DNA of 24,989 nucleotides from a bacterium (lineage in GTDB: Bacteria > Planctomycetota > J058 > JAJDCP01): contig JAUIEM010000107.1 of assembly GCA_030428695.1 (NCBI GenBank), forward strand, positions 1 through 24,989, written 5' to 3'. Made by a program: the position numbers and the translations under genes. Position 1 is the stretch's first letter. Each line of letters opens with the position of its first letter. Under the pieces are notes generated by a model. It saw only the letters and a list, made by a program, of their open reading frames with translations, did no database searches and was not told where the DNA came from. Shown in pieces: positions 1 through 8,238 of the stretch.

Positions 1-123
1 CCAGGCTCTCGTCGTGCATCCTGTCGTCCACCTTCCGCCGCCTCTTCCCGTTGATGGGGAAGCCTCCCCGCGCGGGCACATCCACAGTACGCGACTTCGG
101 CGGGCCGGGCCACGCGGACTTCC

Positions 124-540
124 TCAGAACGTCTTGAAGACCTTCGCGAGGCTCTCGCCCCGGACCTTGATGTCCCAGCTGCAAAAGTAGCCGAAGGGAG
201 TCAGGCGCACCGTGTAGCCCGCCCCGGTCAGCCGCTCGGCGAGCTCTTCGAGGAAGGCCTGGGCGAAGGCGGGCGCGGCGTTGCTGCCGCCGAGGTGGGC
301 GAAGCTGTGGAGCACCGCGGTCTTGTAGCCGACCTTCCCGGCCTGCCACTTCAGGTGCTTGAGAGTGCGCTTGAAGGCGCGCTTGCGGGCGTCGGGCTCC
401 ATGTCCTCGGCCTCGACGTGCAGGAAGGCGACCAGGGCGTCGGAGACCCGGCCTCCATCGGTGCATTCGGGCACCTCGGGCAGGGTCTGACGGAAGGGCT
501 GCCAGCCGAAGTCGGTGGCGAGGAAGCTGAGGATCTTCAT
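124..540 (-). CDS. Stand-alone threonyl-tRNA synthetase editing-domain protein (archaeal ThrRS-ED / DTD-like fold)
   Basis: A 138-residue protein that matches, over its whole length, the N-terminal editing domain of archaeal threonyl-tRNA synthetase (the tRNA-Thr_ED family), with no synthetase attached. In that family the domain removes serine mischarged on tRNA-Thr. Visible landmarks are a beta-strand start (MKILSF), a central SFAHLGG segment (residues 79-85) holding the conserved His82, and a C-terminal PFGYF segment (115-119). By alignment from memory, the archaeal Tyr-Lys pair after PFGY is here Phe119-Cys120, so the key lysine seems to be missing and the activity may differ. The start is the ATG at 538-540; no good Shine-Dalgarno is visible upstream. 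A 249-bp inverted-repeat element begins three bases upstream of the start codon, so its promoter and leader lie in that element. The family call is confident; the substrate is not. Confidence 0.82.
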   Translation of the reverse strand: MKILSFLATDFGWQPFRQTLPEVPECTDGGRVSDALVAFLHVEAEDMEPDARKRAFKRTLKHLKWQAGKVGYKTAVLHSFAHLGGSNAAPAFAQAFLEELAERLTGAGYTVRLTPFGYFCSWDIKVRGESLAKVFKTF

Positions 541-543
541 GGC

Positions 544-792
544 TAAGGGCCTGGAAAGGAATAAGTCGAGCACCGAGGGTGCGGATGCGGCAGGAATTGT
601 GTTGCTTGGCGAACGACGCATACCAATCCCAACAGCAAGGTCTCGGCACCGAGGAACGAGGAGCCGCGGCCGCAGCGGCCGAACACCGACACCGCGAGGT
701 ACGAGTGGTGGAGGTGGAGGTGGAGTGAGGCAAGTGACACAGTTACGCCGCAGGCGCGCCCGAATGCGCGACTTATCCTTTCCAGGCCCTAA
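544..792. repeat. 249-bp element with ~24-bp terminal inverted repeats (MITE-like or long hairpin)
   Basis: The left arm (544-568) and the reverse complement of the right arm (769-792) match at 23 positions, with one substitution and one single-base indel. The arm core reads GGGCCTGGAAAGGA. The interior has no convincing gene. It holds a short palindrome (CGGCCGC-A-GCGGCCG, 667-681) and three tandem GGTGGA units (707-724). The left arm ends three bases before the editing-protein start codon, and the right arm contains the TAG stop codon of the neighbouring gene (789-791). This fits a miniature inverted-repeat element inserted between two genes, or a structured RNA. No clear target-site duplication was seen beyond a possible TA at each end. 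Confidence 0.6.
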
Positions 793-1907
793 CGCGGCAG
801 GGGCTCGACGACGATGTCCGCCGCGTTCTTCCCCTCGAGCCAGGCGCGCGCGGTGGCGACCGCCTCCTCTTCGAGGTCGACGAGGGTCAGCTCGACGGTG
901 TCTCCGGACCTCCTGCGCTGGCGGCGGTTGCAGAGCTGCCGCAGCTCCTGCTTGTGGGCGCGGAAGTCGAAGTCCGCCGGGAACATCGCCCGCACCTGGA
1001 ACTTCTCGACCGCGGCGAGGAAGGAGACCTGCAGCGTGTCCCCTTCGCGCCGGGCCTCGTACAGGCCGTCGGCCTCGTCGAAGATCGCGACGCCTCCCGC
1101 GCTGGCGATGGCCGCGGGGAAGCCACGGTAGCGGTCGCAGACCGCGAGATCTTCGCCGCTGGTCAGATCGATCACGCGCATCTGGTTGTCGTGGGCGAGC
1201 AGGGCCGCATCGTCGAGGGCGGTGACCCAGGCGCTGTAGCCGTCGGCCAGGAGGCCCATCGGGTCGCCCTGGTCGACGGACCAGGCGCGGGAGTCGCGGT
1301 TCATCCAGCGGCTGACCACCAGCACGCCGCCCGGGGCCGGAGCCGCCTGCACGTTGGTCTCGGCGGCGGCCGGGAAGCACAGCACCTGGTCGAAGTCGGT
1401 GCTGCGCGCGTGGCTGCAGGCGACCAGCCCGGTCTGGCCGTCCCACACCACCAGGCCCGCGGCCGAGGCGCGGATGCCCGGCTCGCTGTCGACCAGCGGC
1501 TCGCCCTGGCGCTGGCAGATGCCCGGGCTGATGCGGCGGAACTTCTCGAACTGGAGCGCGCGCTCGCTCTCCCACTCGCCAGGCGGGCCGATGCACAGCC
1601 GCGCGGGGCCCTTCCCGGAGCCCTTGACGAGCGCCGCGAGCCTGCCCTCGCCGAGGCTGGTGAAGCGCCACAGGGCGAGGTCGAGGATGCGCACGGTCTC
1701 GAGGCTGTCGGGATCGAGCACGTGCACCGAGGGCGGCGTCTTGAAGTTCCGCCCGCCCTGGACGAAGAGCTGCTTCGTGTCGGGGTCGTAGGCGACGTCA
1801 CCCCCGACGAACAGCTTCCGCTCGGCGGTCAGCTTGCCGTCCTGGAACCGGCGGACGCGGCCCTGGCGAGCCTGGAAGTGGGTCGTGCCGTCGGTCCAGA
1901 TCGCCAC
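789..1907 (-). CDS. Hypothetical protein, possibly a beta-propeller-like repeat protein
   Basis: A 372-residue protein whose family I do not recognise. It has no signal peptide and no membrane segment. Its first 300 residues alternate short beta-rich stretches with turns, such as KLFVGGDVAYDPD, SVHVLDPDSLETVRILDL, AAGLVVWDGQTGLVAC and QMRVIDLTSGEDLAVCD. That pattern of strand, Asp-Gly or Asp-Pro turn and strand is typical of WD40- or quinoprotein-like propellers, but no canonical WD motif is present. The last 70 residues are basic (RRQRRRSGD) and then helical. The start is a GTG at 1905-1907, only three bases after the stop of the upstream M3 peptidase gene, so the two are probably co-transcribed. 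The stop codon lies within the right arm of the inverted-repeat element, so the C-terminus may have been altered by insertion. Confidence 0.7.
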   Translation of the reverse strand: MAIWTDGTTHFQARQGRVRRFQDGKLTAERKLFVGGDVAYDPDTKQLFVQGGRNFKTPPSVHVLDPDSLETVRILDLALWRFTSLGEGRLAALVKGSGKGPARLCIGPPGEWESERALQFEKFRRISPGICQRQGEPLVDSEPGIRASAAGLVVWDGQTGLVACSHARSTDFDQVLCFPAAAETNVQAAPAPGGVLVVSRWMNRDSRAWSVDQGDPMGLLADGYSAWVTALDDAALLAHDNQMRVIDLTSGEDLAVCDRYRGFPAAIASAGGVAIFDEADGLYEARREGDTLQVSFLAAVEKFQVRAMFPADFDFRAHKQELRQLCNRRQRRRSGDTVELTLVDLEEEAVATARAWLEGKNAADIVVEPLPR

Positions 1908-1910
1908 GGC

Positions 1911-3953
1911 CTAGGCCGTCGCGACCAGGCCGCGCCGTTCGAACAGGGCCTCAGCGTCCGGCTCGCGGCCCATGAAGTCCTTGAACAGCTGCAGGGGGTC
2001 GTCGGAGTCGCCGCGGCTGAGCAGGCGGTCGAGGAAGCGCCGGCCGGTCTCGGGGTTGAAGATCCCCTCCTCCTTGAAGCGCGAGAACACGTCGGCGTCG
2101 AGCACCTCGGCCCACTTGTAGGAGTAGTAGCCGGAACCGTAGCCGACCGGCGCGGAGAACAGGTGCCCGAAGCCGGTCACCATCGCGAAGTCGTCCGGCA
2201 GCGGCGCGGGGCTGAACTCCTCGGCGATCTTCCGGCAGTAGGGCAGGAGCTCGCCGTGGGTGTCCGGATCGTAGTCCTGGTGCAGGCGCAGGTCGAGGGT
2301 CGCGAGGCCGAGCTGCCGCATCTGCATCATGCCGGCCTGGAAGTTCCGGACCTCGAGCAGCTTCTCGAGGTCAGCGGCGGGCAGGGTCTCGTCCGTCTCA
2401 TAGTGGCGGGCGAACAGGTCGAGGGCCTCGCGCTCCCAGCACCAGTTCTCCATCAGCTGCGAGGGCAGCTCGACAAAGTCCCAGGCGACGTTGACGCCGG
2501 CCAGGGTCTTGATCGACACGGTGCTCAGGCACTGGTGCAAGAGGTGGCCGAGCTCGTGGAAGATCGTCCGCACCTCGCTCGGACGCAGCAGCGCGGGCTT
2601 GTCGCCGACCGGCTTGCTCAGGTTCCCACACACCAGGCCGAGGTGGGGCGCGAAGCGGTCGTCCCGCGGACCGCCGACGATGAAGCAGTTCATCCAGCCG
2701 CCGCCGCGCTTGTTGTCGCGCGGGAACAGGTCGACGTAGAAGGAGCCGCGGTGCACGCCCTCGGCGTCGCGGATCGCGTACAGCTTGACGGCCTCATCCC
2801 ACAGGCTCGCGCCGTCGGTGGCCTCTTCGATCGTGATGCCGTACAGCTTGTGGACGATGCCGAACAGGCCGCTCAGCACCTTGTCGGCGGAGAACCACGG
2901 CCGCAGGCGCTCCTCGTCGTAGGCGTAGCGCGCCTTGCGCAGCTTCTCGGCGTAGTACTTGACATCCCAGGCCTGCAGTGCCGGGGCCTCGGGACCCTCG
3001 AGCTCCTTGCGGAAGGCCTCGAGCTCGGCCCGCTCGCGCTCGAAGAAGGGCCGGGTGCGCTCGGTCAGGCCGGCGATGAACTCCGTCGCGGTCTGGCCCC
3101 TCTTCGCCATGCGCTCGGCGAGCACGAGGTCGGAGAAGTCGGCGTAGCCGAGCAGGCCCGCCTTCTCCTTGCGCAGCTGCAGGATCTCGAGGATCAGCGG
3201 CCGGTTGTCGCCCTCACCGCTCGAGGCGCGGCTGTTGTACGCCCGGTACAGGGACTCGCGCAGGGCGGCGTCGTCGGCGTAGGTCAGCACCGCGACGTAG
3301 CTCGGTACCTGCAGGCTGAAGCGCCAGCCCTCCTTGCCCTTCGCCTGCGCGTCCTCGCGGGCCGCCTCGCGCGCGGACTCGGGCAGGCCGGCGAGGCCGG
3401 CCTCGTCGGTGACGACGTGCTCCCAGGCCGCCGTCGCGTCGAGCACGTTCTGGCCGAAGCGGGTGGTCAGCTCGGTCAGCCGCTTGTCGATCGCGGCGAT
3501 GCGCTCCTTGCCGGCGGCGTCGAGATGGGCGCCGTGGCGCTTGAAGGCGTCGACGGTCTTGGTCAGGTAGCGCGCCTGGACCGGGTCGAGCGCGGCCGCC
3601 TCGGGGCTGTTCGCGACGCTCTCGATCGCCTTCCACAGCCCCGGATGCAGGTAGACGCTCGAGGTGAAGGCGCTGTAGGCCGGCAGCACCTCGTTGACCG
3701 CGGCGCGCATCGCGTCGGTCGTCCGCACGCTCTCGAGGTGCTGGGCTCGCGTGATGATCTGCTCGAGTGGCTCGGTCGCCTCCTCGAGCCGCATGAGCGT
3801 GGTCTCGAAGCTCGGCGCGGGGTCGTCGGCGATCGCCTCGAGCGCCTGTTCGGCTTCCGCGAGCAGGGTGTCGAACGCGGGCTTGAGGTGCTCGCCGCGC
3901 ATCTGCTCGAAGGGGATGGAAAAGTCCCGGGACAGGAAGGGGTTCTCGGACAT
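1911..3953 (-). CDS. prlC: M3 family oligopeptidase A-like zinc metallopeptidase
   Basis: A 680-residue cytosolic zinc peptidase of family M3 (thimet oligopeptidase/PrlC), which cleaves short peptides in the late steps of protein turnover. The zinc-binding HELGH motif is at residues 466-470, and the third ligand is Glu495 in WDFVELPSQLMENWCWE. That second segment is characteristic of oligopeptidase A rather than dipeptidyl carboxypeptidase Dcp. The length equals that of the E. coli enzyme. An in-frame ATG four codons upstream (3963-3965) is possible, but the ATG at 3951-3953 has a GGAGG with a six-base spacer and gives the usual N-terminus, so it is preferred. The hypothetical gene downstream follows after three bases; the hydrolase gene upstream ends 66 bases before this start. 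Confidence 0.93.
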   Translation of the reverse strand: MSENPFLSRDFSIPFEQMRGEHLKPAFDTLLAEAEQALEAIADDPAPSFETTLMRLEEATEPLEQIITRAQHLESVRTTDAMRAAVNEVLPAYSAFTSSVYLHPGLWKAIESVANSPEAAALDPVQARYLTKTVDAFKRHGAHLDAAGKERIAAIDKRLTELTTRFGQNVLDATAAWEHVVTDEAGLAGLPESAREAAREDAQAKGKEGWRFSLQVPSYVAVLTYADDAALRESLYRAYNSRASSGEGDNRPLILEILQLRKEKAGLLGYADFSDLVLAERMAKRGQTATEFIAGLTERTRPFFERERAELEAFRKELEGPEAPALQAWDVKYYAEKLRKARYAYDEERLRPWFSADKVLSGLFGIVHKLYGITIEEATDGASLWDEAVKLYAIRDAEGVHRGSFYVDLFPRDNKRGGGWMNCFIVGGPRDDRFAPHLGLVCGNLSKPVGDKPALLRPSEVRTIFHELGHLLHQCLSTVSIKTLAGVNVAWDFVELPSQLMENWCWEREALDLFARHYETDETLPAADLEKLLEVRNFQAGMMQMRQLGLATLDLRLHQDYDPDTHGELLPYCRKIAEEFSPAPLPDDFAMVTGFGHLFSAPVGYGSGYYSYKWAEVLDADVFSRFKEEGIFNPETGRRFLDRLLSRGDSDDPLQLFKDFMGREPDAEALFERRGLVATA

Positions 3954-4019
3954 CGGAGCCTCCATGCGGGTGGAGACCCCGCGTGGACGGTCCCCGAGGG
4001 TTGCGGAGCCGTGGGAACG

Positions 4020-4949
4020 TCAGGCGGCGACCTTCTTCTTCTTTTTCTTCTTCTTGGGCTTGAGCGGCCCGAGCTGCAGCCCCTTGAGCTCGTAGAGCTG
4101 CGCGCACCACCAGGCCTCGACGGCCTCGCAGGCCTCTTCCATGCCCCAGTCGTGGATCGGGTCGTGGGCGCCTTCGTCGATCTCGAGGAGCTCGGCGGTG
4201 GTGTTGCCGGCGCGCTCGATCTTCTTGAGCAGGTTGCGCGGGCCGATCACCTCGGCGAGCCGGTCGTGGGCGCCGTGCATGAAGAACAGCGGCCGCTTGA
4301 TCAGCTGCATCCAGCGGTCGACCGACGCGGCGGCCTTGTCGAGCTCGCCCCAGGTGCGTGGCGTGATCCAGTTGTGGCGCAGCTCGTCGTGGTAGTAGCG
4401 ATGATCCTCGAGGATGTCGTAGACCTCGAGGCTGGGATCGCAGGCTCCCGGGCGCTGCAGGTTCGGCGCCAGCCACTGGGCGAGCTTGCCGCAGAAAGCC
4501 GGCCGCGCCGCGTGGGCGTAGGGCACCGGCGTGCCGGTCAGCACCGCCCCGCCCTGGGGCGCCGCGTTGCCCATGTCCTGCAGGTACTGCAGCACGACCA
4601 GTGCGCCCATGTCGTGGCCGAACAGGAAGACCGGCTTGTCGGGGTAGCGCATCGTCTTGCGGTCGATCAGGATGCGCAGATCCTCGACCAGCCCGCGGAA
4701 GCTGCCGATGTGCCCGCGCTTGCCCTTGGTCAGGCCGTGGCCGCGGAAGTCCATCGCGAAGAAGGCGAAGCCGGTCGGCGCGAGCTTCTGGATCAGGTGC
4801 ATGAAGCGCCCGCTGTGCCCGTACAGCCCGTGGCACAGGAAGACCAGCGCCTCGAACTTGTCCGGCACCGTCGTCCGGTAGTAGATCGGCTCGCCGTCGT
4901 ATCCGGCGAAGTGGAACTCGTCGCGCTCGAAAGTCTCTGCGTCGGCCAT
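4020..4949 (-). CDS. Alpha/beta hydrolase (monoacylglycerol lipase-like) with Asp at the nucleophile position and a poly-Lys tail
   Basis: A 309-residue alpha/beta-hydrolase of the Hydrolase_4 / monoglyceride-lipase type. The oxyanion segment CHGLYGHSGRF (39-49) and AMDFRGHGLTKGKRG (65-79) are typical of lysophospholipases. The nucleophile elbow reads GHDMG (111-115), so Asp113 stands where the family has Ser. The remaining triad candidates are Asp229 (HGAHDR) and His266 (PIHD). An Asp nucleophile is normal in epoxide hydrolases and haloalkane dehalogenases but not in this lipase group, so the substrate may not be an ester. The C-terminus ends in eight consecutive lysines followed by VAA, encoded by AAG/AAA codons, which could bind nucleic acid or acidic membrane lipids. 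The ATG is preceded by AGGAG about ten bases upstream. No signal peptide is present. Confidence 0.85.
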   Translation of the reverse strand: MADAETFERDEFHFAGYDGEPIYYRTTVPDKFEALVFLCHGLYGHSGRFMHLIQKLAPTGFAFFAMDFRGHGLTKGKRGHIGSFRGLVEDLRILIDRKTMRYPDKPVFLFGHDMGALVVLQYLQDMGNAAPQGGAVLTGTPVPYAHAARPAFCGKLAQWLAPNLQRPGACDPSLEVYDILEDHRYYHDELRHNWITPRTWGELDKAAASVDRWMQLIKRPLFFMHGAHDRLAEVIGPRNLLKKIERAGNTTAELLEIDEGAHDPIHDWGMEEACEAVEAWWCAQLYELKGLQLGPLKPKKKKKKKKVAA

Positions 4950-5085
4950 CGTGCCCGGAACTCCTGTCTGGCCGCCGCGGAGCGGTGGCGCGTAGGGGAG
5001 AGATACCGCAAGAGTCTACCGGCCCGGCCGGCGGAAGTCCAGGGATGTGGCGAGGGCGGGATTCCGTCCCGGAAACCGCACCGGC

Positions 5086-6942
5086 TCAGCCCAACGCGAC
5101 GAACTCGATGTCGCCGAGGGCGGGGTCGGCCTTCTTCAACCGCACCCGCAGGAAGCTCCCGCACTGCAGGCTGCCCTCGGCGCCGCGCAGGCTGAGCTCG
5201 GGCTCGTCGAGCTCGTAGGGCCCGGCGGGCAGCGCGGACAGCGGCACCCAGCCCCGCAGGTGGGAGCTGTCGAGCTGCACCGACACCCCCGCCCTGTTCA
5301 CCGCGACCACCCGCGCGCCATAGACCTTGTCGCGGTCGCGGTCGAGCAGCCGCGCGGCGACCATTTTGTGGTGGTCGTTCTGGGCCCGGCTCGCCAGCCG
5401 CGCACGCAGGTTGAGGTGCTCGCCGAGCCGCCCGAGGCCTGCCGGATCGACCGGGGCGCGCCGGCCGCGCACGTAGGCCTTGACGATGCGGTGCACGACC
5501 AGGTCGGCGTAGCGGCGGATCGGCGAGGTGAAGTGCAGGTACAGGGTGGCGCCGAGGCCGAAGTGCGGATCCTGGGAGGTCGCGTAGCGCGCCGAGCCCA
5601 GGCTCTTGAGCAGGACGCTCCACAGCGCCGCCTCTTCGGGCGTGCCGCTGGTCTGGCGGTCGAAGGCGGCGAGGGAGGCGGGGCTGAGCGCCGGCCCGAA
5701 GCCGGGCTCGAAGCCGAAGTGCCGCGCGGCGCTGGTGAAGGTCTCGATCTTCTCGTCGAGGGGCCGGGGATGCACCCGGAACAGGGCGCTCTGCCCGCGG
5801 TCTGCCAGCCAGCGCGCGACCGCCTCGTTGGCGGCGACCATGCACAGCTCGATCATCTTGTGGGAGGCCCGCGGCCGGCGCACCTGCACGTCGACCGGCT
5901 CCTTGTCCTCGTCGAGCCGGATCTCGGACTCGAAGCGGGTCGGCTCGACACCGCCCCGGCGCTGGCGGAAGAAGCCGAGCCGGGCGGTCGTCGTGCGCAG
6001 CCAGCGCAGCTGCTCGGCGAGCTCGGCGTCCGCGGGCTCTTCCCCGCCGAGGTAGCCGTCGACCTCGGCGTAGGTCAGGCGATGCCGGGAGCGGATGCGC
6101 GCCTCGTACAGGTCGGTCGAGCGCACCGCCCCCTCGGGATCGAGCCGCAGCTCGCACACCATCGCGTAGCGCGTCTCCCCCGGGAGCAGGCTCAGCGCCC
6201 CCTCGGACAGGGCCGGCGGCAACATCGGCAGCACGCGCCCGACCAGGTAGGTCGAGGTTCCCCGGGCCTGGGCCTCGCGGTCGACGGGCTGGCCCTCGCG
6301 CACGAGCTCGGCGACGTCGGCGATCGCGACGAGCAGCCGCAGGCAGCCCTCGCTGTCGGCGGGCAGCACGCACAGGGCGTCGTCGATGTCGCGGGTGCTC
6401 GGGCCGTCGATGGTCAGGAAGCACAGCCCGGTCAGGTCGCGGTGGGTGCCCCTGGGCGTCGCCTCGCGGCCGGCGAGCGCTTCGGCCGCTTCCTGCGCAT
6501 CCGCGCGGAAGGCCTCGCGCAGCTCGTAGCGGTCGCACACCCGGCGCAGGGCGAGCGCGCCCTCGTCGAGGGGGCCGAGCGCCTCCTGCAGCGAGGCGCT
6601 GCCGTCTTCGGCCAGGCGGGCGAGGATGAAGCTCCCCTCTTCGAGGCCGGGGTCGTCGGCGAGGTCGAGCCAGCCGTTGGCGGTCTTCGGGTCCGGCTCG
6701 AGCTTCCACTTCCCGCTCCGCCGCAGCACCTTGCCGAACACCTGGCGGCGCCGGCGCCGGACCAGGCTGAGGTCCTCGACGTGGCTCTGGCGGCCGGTCG
6801 AGACGACGCGGCCGGTCGCGACGTCGCCGGCGAAGAAGCCGCGCAGCTGGGGCGGGGGGATGAACCAGCTCGCGTCGCTGCCGTCGAGGAAGCCGAAGCC
6901 GCGGCGGTCGACGAAGATGGTCCCGGTCGCGCGCTCACCCAT
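5086..6942 (-). CDS. RNase II/R family 3'-5' exoribonuclease
   Basis: A 618-residue RNB-domain exoribonuclease that would degrade RNA processively from the 3' end. An N-terminal OB/cold-shock-like segment (residues 1-50, with GFGFLDGSDASWFIPP) precedes the RNB domain. The four metal-binding aspartates are present in TIDGPSTRDIDDAL (Asp179, 185, 187, 188). The signature HFTSPIRRYADLVVHR lies at 470-485, and an S1-like OB fold occupies roughly 540-618. The length is nearer RNase II (about 640) than RNase R (about 800), so the exact subfamily is left open. The start ATG overlaps the stop of the upstream GrpE-like gene by one base (TGATG), which implies translational coupling to the chaperone/dynamin operon. 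The start at 6942 is supported by this junction and by the N-terminal domain; an upstream extension would run inside the other gene. Confidence 0.93.
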   Translation of the reverse strand: MGERATGTIFVDRRGFGFLDGSDASWFIPPPQLRGFFAGDVATGRVVSTGRQSHVEDLSLVRRRRRQVFGKVLRRSGKWKLEPDPKTANGWLDLADDPGLEEGSFILARLAEDGSASLQEALGPLDEGALALRRVCDRYELREAFRADAQEAAEALAGREATPRGTHRDLTGLCFLTIDGPSTRDIDDALCVLPADSEGCLRLLVAIADVAELVREGQPVDREAQARGTSTYLVGRVLPMLPPALSEGALSLLPGETRYAMVCELRLDPEGAVRSTDLYEARIRSRHRLTYAEVDGYLGGEEPADAELAEQLRWLRTTTARLGFFRQRRGGVEPTRFESEIRLDEDKEPVDVQVRRPRASHKMIELCMVAANEAVARWLADRGQSALFRVHPRPLDEKIETFTSAARHFGFEPGFGPALSPASLAAFDRQTSGTPEEAALWSVLLKSLGSARYATSQDPHFGLGATLYLHFTSPIRRYADLVVHRIVKAYVRGRRAPVDPAGLGRLGEHLNLRARLASRAQNDHHKMVAARLLDRDRDKVYGARVVAVNRAGVSVQLDSSHLRGWVPLSALPAGPYELDEPELSLRGAEGSLQCGSFLRVRLKKADPALGDIEFVALG

Positions 6943-8225
6943 CAGCCGGCGACGCCGAGGATGGTCTTCTGGACCGCGACGCCGACCCGGTTGAGCAGGC
7001 CGACCTGGATCACCCGTACGATCTCGCCGGCGGGCCGCTCGGAGCTGACGATGCGGCGCTCGTACTTGCTCGGCTTGTAGCTCTCGTCGAAGGTGTCCCC
7101 GGCACGCGCCTTGATCTCGTAGTAGCCGCGCTCGGCGAGCCAGTTCAGCAGGCTCTTGCGCTCGGAGCGGAGCTGGTTCTTCGAGTCCTGCAGCACCACC
7201 CGGTTGAGGGCGAAGCGCGCGCACAGCACCCGCTTCTCCTCGTCGGCCGCGGGAATCTCGCGCAGGAAGCGGGCGAGGTCGACCAGGGCGTCGACCGAGG
7301 CGGGCCCGACACCGTACGGACGCGCGGTGACCATTCCGGAGAGGGCGCGCGCGATCGCCGTCGACAAGCCTCCATCACTCGCCGTCGCGGCGCACACCAG
7401 CGCGGACTGGCGCACGGTTCCGCCGACCCGGAAGCCGCGACGCAGGAGCGCGAGCGCCTTGCCCTCCGGCTGATCGGAGGCGAGGGGCCGGGCCTCGACG
7501 CCCTCCTGGCCGAGCAGCCCCTGCAGGTCGGCGCCGCCGCGCGGGAAGAGCTCGACCCCGGCCCGGCGCAGGAAGTCGCTCCAGCGCTCGGCCAGCGAGG
7601 CGGCGAAGCCCGACAGGGCGTCGCGCCGCGGGTGGGTCAGGCAGAACTCCCCGAGGCCTTCGACGAAGCGCTGGCAGTCGACCAGCACCTTCGCGCCCTT
7701 CGGCCCGGTGCGCTCGTCGGGAGTGAGGCCCGCGGCGATGCGGCGGGACTTGCCGACGAAGGAGAGCATGTCCTTCGGGAAGGCGAAGTTGTGCTTGTCG
7801 AGCAGCTCGCGCAGCGCCTGGAGGTCGTCGAGGCAGGCGCCGAGCTCGCCGAGGTCCTGGGCCTCGGGCTTCGCGGCCTCGGCGGGCGGGTCGACACGGC
7901 CGCTCTTGCGCTCGTTGACCCGCCGGCTCTTCTTCTTGACCTCGTCGCGGAACTTCGCGATGTCGGCAGGGCTGACGTCGTGCAGCGACTCGTTGGGATT
8001 GCGCGGCTCGCTCGGGCTGCGCGCCTCGGCGAGCTGGCGTTGCAGCTCGGCGATCGGCACGTCGGCGAGGGTGTCTTCGCTCGAGGGCTGCTCGCTGGGG
8101 AGCTCGGCCTCGCTCTCGCTCAGCGCCGCCTCGAGCCGCGCCCGCGCCTTCTTCAGCGCCGCGCGGAAGGCCCGCAGAGCCTCCTCCTCGTAGCGGTCGA
8201 GGGCGCGTCGGAGCTTGTCTTGCAT
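6942..8225 (-). CDS. Unknown protein with a GrpE-like C-terminal domain, putative Hsp70 nucleotide-exchange partner
   Basis: A 427-residue protein. Its last 53 residues (375-427) follow the pattern of the GrpE beta-wing: GDTFDESY, then a charged strand, then SSERPAGEIVRVIQVGLL and a final hydrophobic strand. GrpE releases ADP from DnaK. The rest is not GrpE: residues 1-45 form a charged helix likely to be coiled-coil, 45-150 are low-complexity and acidic with a basic KKKSRRVNERK patch, and 150-375 are a helical domain I cannot name. It starts 13 bases after the stop of the divergent Hsp70 gene, so a partner role with that Hsp70 is a strong inference. Its own stop codon overlaps the RNase start. 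Typical GrpE is about 190 residues, so this is a much enlarged relative or a convergent fusion. The GrpE resemblance is by eye only. Confidence 0.72.
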   Translation of the reverse strand: MQDKLRRALDRYEEEALRAFRAALKKARARLEAALSESEAELPSEQPSSEDTLADVPIAELQRQLAEARSPSEPRNPNESLHDVSPADIAKFRDEVKKKSRRVNERKSGRVDPPAEAAKPEAQDLGELGACLDDLQALRELLDKHNFAFPKDMLSFVGKSRRIAAGLTPDERTGPKGAKVLVDCQRFVEGLGEFCLTHPRRDALSGFAASLAERWSDFLRRAGVELFPRGGADLQGLLGQEGVEARPLASDQPEGKALALLRRGFRVGGTVRQSALVCAATASDGGLSTAIARALSGMVTARPYGVGPASVDALVDLARFLREIPAADEEKRVLCARFALNRVVLQDSKNQLRSERKSLLNWLAERGYYEIKARAGDTFDESYKPSKYERRIVSSERPAGEIVRVIQVGLLNRVGVAVQKTILGVAG

Positions 8226-8238
8226 CGCGCGGCCCGGC

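Noticed and set aside
1..77. A possible minus-strand coding start reading off the left edge (PARGGFPINGKRRRKVDD)
   Set aside because: Only about 25 codons are in the window, with a GTG start and no recognised family, so it cannot be supported.
707..724. Three tandem GGTGGA units
   Set aside because: Too short to call a separate repeat; noted within the element.
543..740. A 65-codon minus-strand open frame inside the inverted-repeat element
   Set aside because: No ribosome-binding site and a low-complexity His/Leu sequence; more likely chance.
4031..4057. T-rich run that might be a terminator
   Set aside because: It lies inside the hydrolase gene and encodes the lysine tail; there is no hairpin before it.
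5050..5085. Short inverted repeat (CGGGA...TCCCG) after the RNase gene as a terminator
   Set aside because: The stem is only about five base pairs and no U-tract follows on the minus strand.
954..5195. A 1413-codon open frame on the plus strand opposite several minus-strand genes
   Set aside because: It is antisense to three genes with clear family motifs and has the composition expected of a high-G+C mirror frame; no domain is visible.
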